Below, in pieces: positions 51,649 through 58,625 of a stretch of DNA of 64,000 nt. A program made the position numbers and the translations under genes. Position 1 is the first letter of the stretch. Every line of letters begins with the position of its first letter. Under the pieces are notes generated by a model, which ran no database searches, was not told the origin of the DNA, and worked only from the letters and a program-made list of their open reading frames with translations. The DNA comes from DASUPK01 sp963743575 (GTDB lineage Bacteria > Actinomycetota > Thermoleophilia > Solirubrobacterales > 70-9): positions 434,001 through 498,000 of the forward strand of contig CAVUQC010000004.1 in NCBI GenBank assembly GCA_963743575.1. The letters run 5' to 3'.

Positions 51649-51655
51649 TATCCTA
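51649..51655. promoter_or_regulatory. Symmetric divergent promoter
   Basis: TATCCT on the plus strand (51649-51654) and TAGGAT on the minus strand (51655-51650) overlap by five bases. The plus transcript would have a short leader with AGAGGAG before ATG 51685; the minus transcript starts near the ATG at 51638. Confidence 0.5.
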
Positions 51656-51684
51656 GGCATCCTAAACACGACCCCAGAGGAGCC

Positions 51685-52914
51685 ATGGCCGTCGCAACCG
51701 AGCAGCAGGAGAGCACCAACTTCGAGGAGATGACCGACGAGCAGAAGGCCATCGTTGAGATGGTCCGGCAGTTCGCGGACGAGCAGATCATCCCCGCCGC
51801 AGAGGAGTACGACCACGAGGACAAGTTCCCGGAGCCCATCGTCGAGCAGATGAAGGAGCTCGGCCTCTTCGGGGTCACCATCCCCGAGGAGTACGGCGGC
51901 ATGGGCCTCGATCTGACGACCTACGCGATGATCGTCGAGGAGCTCTCGCGAGGCTGGATCTCGATCTCCGGCGTCGTCAACACCCATTTCATCGGCTCGT
52001 ACCTGCTGATGAAGTTCGGCACCGACGAGCAGAAGGAGTACTTCCTGCCGAAGATGGCGACCGGCGAGATCCGTGCCGCTTTCTCGCTGTCTGAGCCGGA
52101 GGTCGGCTCAGACGTGCAGGGGATCAAGGCCACGGCCTCCAAGGACGACGACGGCAACTGGGTCCTCGAGGGCCAGAAGATGTGGGTCACGAACGGCCTC
52201 GGCTCCAGCGTCGTCTTCGTCCTGATGAAGAACGACCCCAAGGCCGATCCGCCCCACAAGGGAATGACCTGCTTCATCACCGAGAAGGAGCCCTGGAAGG
52301 AGAAGAACGAGGGCGATTTCGCGGGCCTCGGGATCCCGCCCAAGATCAAGAAGATGGGCTACAAGGGCGTCGAGTCGACCGAGTTGGTCTACTCGGGGTA
52401 CAAGTGCCCCCCTGAGCGCATCCTCGGCGGCGAGGAGGCCGGCCTCGGCAAGGGCTTCTCGCAGATGATGGACGCGCTCGAGGTCGGCCGTGTCAACGTG
52501 GCTGCCCGCGGCGTCGGCATCGCCCGGCGCGCGCTGGAGCTCGCCCTGAAGTACAGCCAGGAGCGCAAGACGTTCGGCAAGCCGATCGCGCAGCACCAGG
52601 CGATCCTCTTCAAGCTCGCCGACATGGCGACCAAGATCGAGGCCGCCCGCCTGGTCACCCGAAAGGCCGCGCGGATGAAGGACGCCGGCCAGCGCTCCGA
52701 CCTGGAGGCCGGGATGGCGAAGCTCCTAGCTAGTGAGACCGGTGTGGAGGTCGTCGAGGACGCCTTCCGCATTCACGGCGGCTACGGCTACTCCAAGGAA
52801 TACGAGATCGAGCGGCTCTACCGCGACGCACCGCTGCTGCTGATCGGAGAGGGAACCTCCGAGATCCAGCGGATGGTGATCGGCAAGAAGCTGCTGGAGC
52901 GCAACAAGATTTAG
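51685..52914 (+). CDS. Acyl-CoA dehydrogenase, candidate methylsuccinyl-CoA dehydrogenase
   Basis: The 409-aa FAD enzyme has three domains. Motifs are AAFSLSEPEVGSDVQGIKAT and KMWVTNGLGSSVVFV (FAD/substrate), FRIHGGYGYSKEYEIERLYRDA, and the catalytic glutamate in LIGEGTSEIQRM. It forms a trans-2,3 double bond in an acyl-CoA and passes electrons to ETF. In Streptomyces, a dehydrogenase of this size sits in the ccr-meaA-mcl-mch cluster; the neighbours here suggest methylsuccinyl-CoA as substrate, by inference. ATG 51685 has AGAGGAG upstream. Confidence 0.85.
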   Translation: MAVATEQQESTNFEEMTDEQKAIVEMVRQFADEQIIPAAEEYDHEDKFPEPIVEQMKELGLFGVTIPEEYGGMGLDLTTYAMIVEELSRGWISISGVVNTHFIGSYLLMKFGTDEQKEYFLPKMATGEIRAAFSLSEPEVGSDVQGIKATASKDDDGNWVLEGQKMWVTNGLGSSVVFVLMKNDPKADPPHKGMTCFITEKEPWKEKNEGDFAGLGIPPKIKKMGYKGVESTELVYSGYKCPPERILGGEEAGLGKGFSQMMDALEVGRVNVAARGVGIARRALELALKYSQERKTFGKPIAQHQAILFKLADMATKIEAARLVTRKAARMKDAGQRSDLEAGMAKLLASETGVEVVEDAFRIHGGYGYSKEYEIERLYRDAPLLLIGEGTSEIQRMVIGKKLLERNKI

Positions 52915-52930
52915 CGGCGACTGGGGCGCT

Positions 52931-53821
52931 CTAGCGCTTGCGCAGCTTCACCTTCGCGGAGTCAGTACTCGGGGCGCCGCCGGTCGGCGTGTAGGTGATC
53001 GCGAGGTTGAGCTTCACCTTTCCGGTCTCGTTGAGCTTGCGCTTCTTCTTGCCTCTGGCGCGAATCGCCACCTTCACGGGACCGCCGCTGACCGCCTTGG
53101 CGCTCACCGCGGTCCCGCCTTCGGCGGACTTGACGCCCTTTCCTCCGATGCTCAGGTCGCCCGGGTTGGGGACGGTGGCCTCCAGGGTCGCCGTGCCCCT
53201 CTTCTTGTTGCGGGTGATCCGCCCGAGCGAAAACGTATTGGTGGGTTCGAGGGACGCGGTGATGTTGAGGCGCAGGTCTGCGTCGATCACAAACGTCCCG
53301 GTCTGGCCGTCAGAGATGCCCTGTTGCAGGCGGATCAATGAGTCGCCGAGGGCGGGGAAGTAGGAGGCGTTGTCAACCGGGCTCTTCGAGTTGTTGCCGA
53401 GGACATCACCCGTTTTCACCGAGAGCCTGGTCTGAAAGGTGTTGACGATGCTCGGCGTGAGGGGCCTGGGCCCATCGTGGCCGACCACGGTGTAGGCCAG
53501 AGGGTCGGCGGCCTTGCGGAAGACCTTCATGGTCATCTCCTGCCCCACGTCGGCAGCGGCATTGTGGCTCCAGGAGGTGAGCGTCCATGCGGTTACCCCT
53601 CCGATCTCGGGGACGACGTAGGAGTTCCCCGAGGTCACGCTGGGCTGGGCACGGTCGGTGTCGGCAGAGGTATCCGACGACGGGTTCGGCGGGGCGAGCT
53701 GGCCGATCGTGACCGCGGCCGGGACCGAAGCGGCGCAGAACGCCAGCAAAGCCGCGGACAGGGCGGTTGCGATTCCCAGACGCGCCAGCCGAGACTGGCG
53801 CATTCGCCGACCGGAGGACAT
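52931..53821 (-). CDS. Secreted protein with beta-sandwich repeats
   Basis: The 296-aa exported protein has a signal peptide (residues 1 to about 36, cleavage near PAAVT). The mature part has an N-terminal jelly-roll-like segment (GGVTAWTLTSWSHNAAADVG) and a C-terminal beta-sandwich. The C terminus (KVKLNLAITYTPTGGAPSTD, then basic KVKLRKR) recurs in exported proteins of related actinobacteria in my recollection, but I cannot name a family. It is divergent from the SDR gene at 53905. Confidence 0.78.
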   Translation of the reverse strand: MSSGRRMRQSRLARLGIATALSAALLAFCAASVPAAVTIGQLAPPNPSSDTSADTDRAQPSVTSGNSYVVPEIGGVTAWTLTSWSHNAAADVGQEMTMKVFRKAADPLAYTVVGHDGPRPLTPSIVNTFQTRLSVKTGDVLGNNSKSPVDNASYFPALGDSLIRLQQGISDGQTGTFVIDADLRLNITASLEPTNTFSLGRITRNKKRGTATLEATVPNPGDLSIGGKGVKSAEGGTAVSAKAVSGGPVKVAIRARGKKKRKLNETGKVKLNLAITYTPTGGAPSTDSAKVKLRKR

Positions 53822-53904
53822 GTCCGGACGGTCTCAGAGCGACGGGTGCGTGTCAACTCGGCCTTCATCCGGGGCCGGCGCCGCCCGCTTCCTAGACTGG
53901 AACC

Positions 53905-54582
53905 GTGGATTCCGAGAACCGAGTGGCGCTGGTCAGTGGGGCGAGCCGGGGAATCGGCGCGGAGATCGCGCGCCAGCTCGCCGCCGATCACGGCTTCGTC
54001 GTGTTCGCCGGGGCCCGGGATCCAGATGACGTCGCGGAGGGCGAGCGGATCATTCCCGTCGAGCTCGACGTCACGGACCAGGACGAGGTGTATGCGGCTC
54101 TCGAGGTGATCGGCGCCGACCCCGGCCACCTCGACGCGCTGGTCAACAACGCGGGCGTCTATGGGGATCCGGCGGGGGCCGCCGACACCGACCTCGACCG
54201 CGCCCACGAGGTCCTCGAGGTCAACACCTTCGGACCATGGCGCCTGATCGAGGCGTTCCTGCCCTTGCTCCACCGCAGCTCGCAGCCGCGAATCGTGAAC
54301 GTCTCGAGCGGAGCAGGTCAGCTGTCCGACATGAACGGCGGCCGCGGCGCCTATCGGATCTCGAAGGCGGCGCTCAACGCCCTGACCAGGACCCTCGCCT
54401 GGGACGAGGACGACGTCAAGATCAACGCGATGTGCCCCGGTTGGGTCCGCACCGACATGGGCGGCTCGGGAGCGCCCAAATCGGTGGAGGAGGGCGCCGA
54501 CACCGCGGTCTGGCTGGCGACGCTGCCAGACGACGGGCCGAGCGGTGGGTTCTTCAGGGACCGGGCACCGATCCCCTGGTGA
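53905..54582 (+). CDS. SDR family oxidoreductase
   Basis: The 225-aa classical short-chain dehydrogenase has VSGASRGIGAEIARQL at the nucleotide site, VNNAGVY, NVSSGAGQ and YRISK with the catalytic tyrosine and lysine, then MCPGWVRTDMGG. The C terminus is short and ends in APIPW. The substrate is unknown. GTG 53905 follows TAGACT (53893-53898) by six bases, giving a leaderless start. Its end is nine bases from the convergent secreted-protein gene. Confidence 0.88.
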   Translation: MDSENRVALVSGASRGIGAEIARQLAADHGFVVFAGARDPDDVAEGERIIPVELDVTDQDEVYAALEVIGADPGHLDALVNNAGVYGDPAGAADTDLDRAHEVLEVNTFGPWRLIEAFLPLLHRSSQPRIVNVSSGAGQLSDMNGGRGAYRISKAALNALTRTLAWDEDDVKINAMCPGWVRTDMGGSGAPKSVEEGADTAVWLATLPDDGPSGGFFRDRAPIPW

Positions 54583-54590
54583 GCGTCAGC

Positions 54591-55088
54591 TCACTTCTTG
54601 TGCTTCTTGCACTTCTTGGCGGCGACCGCTGACTTCTTGGCCTTCTTGTGGCACTTCTTCTTCCGGCCACCTGCATCCTGGTCGACGAAGGTGACCCGTA
54701 CCGGAACATCGACGACCGAGGGGCCATTGCTGATCCGCAGAGTCGCGGTGTAGGTTCCAACCCGCGACGCCTGGTTCGAGACCGAGACCGTGATCGTGCA
54801 GGACACGGGCCCGCTGGGGAGGGGGCCGCTGGGGCAGGTGTGGTTGCCGCTGATCCACGAGAAGTCGAGGCCGGTGGGATTGAGCACCTGGCTCGAGATC
54901 GGTCCGTGGGGGTCGGTGTCCGACACCGTGTAGGTGACGTCCCCGCGTCCGTTGCCGTTGTCGGGCACCACGTAGGTGCCGAGGTCCAGCGGATTGGGCG
55001 CCGCCGACGGGGTAGCGAAGACCGCTTGGGCCGATAGGAGCGCCCCAAGCGCGATGAGTGGGGCCAGCAGCAGGAACTTCTTCGACAT
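54591..55088 (-). CDS. Secreted Ig-like protein with Lys/Cys tail
   Basis: The 165-aa exported protein has a signal peptide (KKFLLLAPLIALGALLSAQA) and one Ig-like beta-sandwich (TYVVPDNGNGRGDVTYTVSD, ISNGPSVVDVPVRVTF) with two cysteines that may bridge. The tail is KKCHKKAKKSAVAAKKCKK. It has the same tail design as the NHL, beta-helix and YWTD proteins in this window. ATG 55088 follows GGAGG by about seven bases. Confidence 0.8.
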   Translation of the reverse strand: MSKKFLLLAPLIALGALLSAQAVFATPSAAPNPLDLGTYVVPDNGNGRGDVTYTVSDTDPHGPISSQVLNPTGLDFSWISGNHTCPSGPLPSGPVSCTITVSVSNQASRVGTYTATLRISNGPSVVDVPVRVTFVDQDAGGRKKKCHKKAKKSAVAAKKCKKHKK

Positions 55089-55210
55089 TCGATGCCTCCG
55101 CTTTTCGGATGCAACCCGAATCGGTGCATTCCATTTCCCCCGACCGGGTCCATTAGATCTTCGATCGCCGCGCCGGTCAATTGGCAGTACGAGGTAGGTA
55201 GCCTGGCGAC

Positions 55211-55576
55211 GTGGCCTCAACGCAGGAGCTGATCGTGACCGCAATCGAGCGCTTCCAGGCGGAGGTGCCGGCGCTCGCCCAGCTGAAGCTCGTCTTCGAA
55301 CTGGAGCTCCGCGGCCGCGGAGACGTGCAGATGTTCCGGGTCGAGGTGCCGGGGCCGAAGATCAGCAAGTCCGCCTCCACCGCGGACGCTCGGGTGACGG
55401 TGGAGTTCACCCGCTCCGAGTTCAACAAGCTGGCCGAGGAGGGAACCGTGGGCGACTACCGCGCGGCCTATGAAGCCGGCCACATCAAGGCGAGCGGAGA
55501 CAGCAACATCCAGAAGCTGATCGCGCAGGTGATCGAGCGGCACGAACAGCGGGCGCGGACCAAGAAGGTTCACTGA
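55211..55576 (+). CDS. SCP2 sterol-transfer-like domain protein
   Basis: The 121-aa single-domain protein has an SCP-2-like lipid-binding fold: ALAQLKLVFELELRGRGDVQ, ARVTVEFTRSEFNKLAEEGT, EAGHIKASGDSNIQKLIAQV. It probably binds or moves a hydrophobic acyl or lipid ligand in the cytosol. GTG 55211 follows TAGCCT (55199-55204) by six bases. Its TGA stop overlaps the likely ACG start of the next gene by one base. Confidence 0.82.
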   Translation: MASTQELIVTAIERFQAEVPALAQLKLVFELELRGRGDVQMFRVEVPGPKISKSASTADARVTVEFTRSEFNKLAEEGTVGDYRAAYEAGHIKASGDSNIQKLIAQVIERHEQRARTKKVH

Positions 55577-56652
55577 CGGCTCTGGCGAGAAGGCGAGCGG
55601 CTACGCAGCTGCTCCACCGTCCCGCATCCGCGAAGGACCCCGCCGAGATCGCCCGCTCGATCGCGGGAGCGCAGGCGCAGGACGTCTATGCCGGGCCGCA
55701 GACGTTCCGCTCGCGGAGCATGAAGCTGACGGCGGCCGACATCACGCGGGCCCGCGTCGAGGACCGCTCCCTGCTCCGGACCTGGGTGATGCGCACAACG
55801 GTTCACCTGATCCCAACCGACGACGCGGGCTGGTGGCTGCCGATCTTCGAGCCGGGAATCGAGCGATGGTCGCGGCGGCGACTCGAACAGCTCGGCATGC
55901 CGGCCTCTCATCCCGACAAGGCCCTCCGCGTGATGGCGAAGGCCCTCGCCAGCGAGGGCCCGCTGACCAGGCCGCAAGTGGCGGAGCGCGTCGTCGCGGC
56001 GGGCATCCCCCTCAACGAGCACACCCGCCTGCACGTCGTCGGAGGCCTGGCGGTCTGTTCGGGACTCGCCTGTCTCGGACCCGATCGCGGGAAGCAGAGT
56101 TGTCTCGTTCTTCGCGAGGACTGGCTCGGCAGACCGCCTCCATTCGATCGTGAGAGGGCCCTGGCCGAACTGGCCCGCCGCTACGTCAGCGCGTTCGCGC
56201 CGGCCACGGACCGGGATTTTGCGTATTGGTCGGGTCTGCCACTCCGGGACGTGCGGGCGGGGCTGGCCTCGATCTCGAAGGAGATCGAGGAGGTCACGGT
56301 GGACGGCGAGACGATGCTGGCGCCGCGCGGCGGGCTTTCCAGGTTGCCCCCCGCGGGCCAGGTCCGGATGCTGGGCAACTTTGACACCTATCTGCTCGGC
56401 TGGAAGGACCGCGGCTTTTCGGTGGCGAGCGAGCACGCGATCCACGTGAAGGAGGGGGGAGGTGGCTGGATTCGGCCAGTGATCCTCGAGGACGGGATCG
56501 TCGTCGGGGGCTGGCGCTCCGCCAGAAAGGGCGGCAAGCTGGAGATCACCCTCAACCTGCGGAAGGCGGAGCGCGAGCGGCTCGGCACGAAGATCGACGC
56601 CGAGGTCGCAGACCTGGCCCGGTTCGAGGGGACCGAGGCCCGGATCGTCTGA
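55576..56652 (+). CDS. Winged-helix DNA-binding (HTH_42/AlkX-type) protein
   Basis: The protein is about 358 aa. The family signature is ARRRATQLLHRPASAKDPAE, then IARSIAGAQAQDVYA at the very N terminus, followed by LLRTWVMRTTVHLIPTDDAG. A central winged-helix region carries RPQVAERVVAAG and the C-terminal domain MLGNFDTYLLGWKDR. Relatives bind DNA and are linked to DNA lesion repair. The conserved N terminus starts upstream of the first ATG (55720): the frame opens at ACG 55576, sharing an A with the SCP2 stop (TGACG, in place of the usual TGATG). I take ACG as the start; ATG 55720 would delete a conserved part. Confidence 0.8.
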   Translation, partial: TALARRRAATQLLHRPASAKDPAEIARSIAGAQAQDVYAGPQTFRSRSMKLTAADITRARVEDRSLLRTWVMRTTVHLIPTDDAGWWLPIFEPGIERWSRRRLEQLGMPASHPDKALRVMAKALASEGPLTRPQVAERVVAAGIPLNEHTRLHVVGGLAVCSGLACLGPDRGKQSCLVLREDWLGRPPPFDRERALAELARRYVSAFAPATDRDFAYWSGLPLRDVRAGLASISKEIEEVTVDGETMLAPRGGLSRLPPAGQVRMLGNFDTYLLGWKDRGFSVASEHAIHVKEGGGGWIRPVILEDGIVVGGWRSARKGGKLEITLNLRKAERERLGTKIDAEVADLARFEGTEARIV

Positions 56653-56717
56653 CCCGGGTACCATCCCGCGCCGCAGCACGGGAGGAGTCACACGACTCAA
56701 GGAGACCGACTCAAACG

Positions 56718-57233
56718 ATGAGCGACGAGAACCACCAGCTGACGACCGACCAGGCCGAGCGAGAGGCATCCGGAGCGCACGAGTACGGGCGCTACCTGGA
56801 GGAGTTCGAGGTCGGGGACACCTACAAGCACTGGCCCGCGAAGACGATCACGGAGACCGAGGACCACCTCTTCTGCTTGCTGACGATGAACCACCACCCG
56901 CTGCACCTCAACGACGTCTACGCAGCGAACTCGCAACAGGGCAAGAACGTCGTCGCCGGTCCCTACGTCTACTCGCTGATCTTCGGGATGACCGTGAACG
57001 ATGTGTCCGGAAAGGCAATCGCCAATCTGGCCACGGACGAGCTCAGCCATCCGAACCCCGTCTTCCACGGCGACACGCTCTACGTCGAGTCGGAGGTCCT
57101 GGAGGTTCGCCCGTCAGAGTCGAAGCCCGACCGCGGCGTCGTCAAGGTCCACACCCGTGCGTACAACCAGGACGGGATGCTGGTCGCCGAGTTCAAGCGG
57201 GCCGTGCTGGTGCCGCGCAAGAACCCCGGCTGA
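56718..57233 (+). CDS. MaoC-like dehydratase, candidate mesaconyl-CoA hydratase
   Basis: The 171-aa single hotdog MaoC domain has YLEEFEVGDTYKHWPAKTIT, the hydratase-2 segment NHHPLHLNDVYAANSQQGKN (catalytic Asp/His region), VAGPYVYSLIFGMTVNDV, and NPVFHGDTLYVESEVLEV. In the ethylmalonyl-CoA pathway this type hydrates mesaconyl-C1-CoA to beta-methylmalyl-CoA, the substrate of Mcl; both the neighbourhood and the sequence type fit. The gene has its own short leader with AAGGAG before ATG 56718. Confidence 0.85.
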   Translation: MSDENHQLTTDQAEREASGAHEYGRYLEEFEVGDTYKHWPAKTITETEDHLFCLLTMNHHPLHLNDVYAANSQQGKNVVAGPYVYSLIFGMTVNDVSGKAIANLATDELSHPNPVFHGDTLYVESEVLEVRPSESKPDRGVVKVHTRAYNQDGMLVAEFKRAVLVPRKNPG

Positions 57234-57785
57234 TCAGCAGGGATACGACAAAGAGCTGCCGGGTTGGTCGAAGCTGCCGGCGTAGCTGTACTTCGTGCAG
57301 TTGAGGAGGGAGATGGTGCCGTGCATGATTCCCTTCCTGTTATTGCTGACGAGCTCCTTCCACTTCCAGTCGTACTCCCGGATGGCGGGGTTCGTCTCAC
57401 CCGGGAACGGCGCTTGGCCTGGGCTCAGGTAGTCGATCATGAAGCCGTTCCCCTCGCGGACGCCGGTGGAAACGCCGCCCTTGAGGTGTTTCGTGCCGGC
57501 GTACCGGCAGGCCTCTCCTGGGTTCTCGCCGTCGATCGAGCGCCCGCCGCCCGCGGCGATGTCCTGCGGACCCCCGATGCTGAACCCCATCGCGTTGTAT
57601 TGAGCGACGAGCTGGATGCCCGTCTGCTCAAGCACGTTGTGGTAGTCCGGATCCTGGCAGCGCACCGGCAGGTACCTGTGCCGCTTCTTGGCCTCGGCGC
57701 TGCCGGCCATCCCCGAGATCGCAACCAGCAGGACGAGGGCGGTCATCGCAAGTCTTGGCAGGCCCGGCAATCTACGTCTCCCCAT
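57234..57785 (-). CDS. Secreted protein of unknown function
   Basis: The 183-aa exported protein has a signal peptide (AMTALVLLVAISGMAGSAEA), then a basic patch KKRHRYLPVRCQD. The mature domain has four cysteines (RCQD, ACRYAG, NCTKYS, final YPC) and an NPGEACRYAGTKHLKGG segment. The even cysteine number suggests two disulfides. I do not recognise the family. It is convergent with the MaoC gene and ends directly after it. Confidence 0.7.
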   Translation of the reverse strand: MGRRRLPGLPRLAMTALVLLVAISGMAGSAEAKKRHRYLPVRCQDPDYHNVLEQTGIQLVAQYNAMGFSIGGPQDIAAGGGRSIDGENPGEACRYAGTKHLKGGVSTGVREGNGFMIDYLSPGQAPFPGETNPAIREYDWKWKELVSNNRKGIMHGTISLLNCTKYSYAGSFDQPGSSLSYPC

Positions 57786-57839
57786 TCATCAGGCGCTCAC
57801 CATCATGAGATGCTTCGCAGCCAACGTCAAGGAGGAAAA

Positions 57840-58037
57840 ATGGTGAACTTCAGGCGTCTGACCGATCAGGCGAAGAAGATCGTCGACAAGCGCGGTGGCA
57901 CGGACGCCCTCAAGGAGGACGCCGACGAGCTCAAGGACATCGCCACCGGCAAGGGCAGCCTCAAGGACAAGGCCAAGGAGGCCGGCGAGGCGATCAAGGA
58001 TCCGGGCGCGCCGGGTCCGGACCAGACCTCTCGGTGA
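57840..58037 (+). CDS. MT0933-like small helical antitoxin-type protein
   Basis: The 65-aa highly charged helical protein reads FRRLTDQAKKIVDKRGGTDA, EDADELKDIATGKGSLKDKA. It resembles the MT0933 antitoxin-like family (Rv0909 type) and LEA/CsbD-like stress proteins. No toxin gene is next to it, so a stress or DNA-associated role is as likely as an antitoxin. The ribosome site AAGGAGG is well placed before ATG 57840. Confidence 0.65.
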   Translation: MVNFRRLTDQAKKIVDKRGGTDALKEDADELKDIATGKGSLKDKAKEAGEAIKDPGAPGPDQTSR

Positions 58038-58052
58038 GCGGCCTGGTCGCCG

Positions 58053-58625
58053 CTAATGCGCCTCATCCGGCGCGTGCGCCGGCGGCCGCGACTCCTCGGC
58101 CAGCGAGGTGATCTCGAGTACGCCGCGAGAGGCCTCCTCGAGGACCTCCGTCGCCTCCTCGGCCGACCGCGCGTAGAGCTCGACCAGCAGGTGGACGATG
58201 ATCCGCTCCTCGTCGTGCTTGTGGAAGCGGACGTGCGTGAAGAACTCTCGCGTGCCCTGCTCGCCGAAGGAGCCGTAGGTGAGGGACTCGCCGGCCTCGG
58301 GGCCGGAGCAGCTCTCCACCTGGTCCTGATCCACGGTGACGGTGCAGGAGGCGACCCAGGGCGTGCCGGCCACCATTCGCTCCCAGCGGTCCTCAACTGG
58401 GACGACGCGATCCTCCAGGATGGTCAGGTGGGGCTGATCGTGCAGGCAGCGCAGGCACTGGACGACGGCCTCCTGGACCTCATCCAGCCGGTCTGAAGGC
58501 TCACCGGTCTCGGGGTCGACGCGCAGGATCGCGTCGTAGTGCAGCTGCACCTCCAGGTCCCGGGCCCAGCAGCGGTAGCAGCGGAGCCACGAACTGCGGT
58601 CGCCGTTCAGCTCCGGCTCAGCCAT
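58053..58625 (-). CDS. Zinc-ribbon-like protein coupled to MeaA
   Basis: The 190-aa protein has two CxxC pairs (LRCYRCWARD near residue 15 and VQCLRCLHDQ near residue 58) that could form a zinc ribbon. A hydrophobic-edged domain follows (GTPWVASCTVTVDQDQVESC, FFTHVRFHKHDEERIIVHLL). Its ATG overlaps the mutase stop by one base (TGATG), so it is made together with it. I do not recognise the family; a chaperone, metal or cobalamin-related role for the mutase is an inference. Confidence 0.65.
   Translation of the reverse strand: MAEPELNGDRSSWLRCYRCWARDLEVQLHYDAILRVDPETGEPSDRLDEVQEAVVQCLRCLHDQPHLTILEDRVVPVEDRWERMVAGTPWVASCTVTVDQDQVESCSGPEAGESLTYGSFGEQGTREFFTHVRFHKHDEERIIVHLLVELYARSAEEATEVLEEASRGVLEITSLAEESRPPAHAPDEAH

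Noticed and set aside
57840..58037. Toxin-antitoxin pair at the MT0933-like gene
   Set aside because: No toxin-like ORF is adjacent; the neighbours are a secreted protein and the zinc-ribbon protein.
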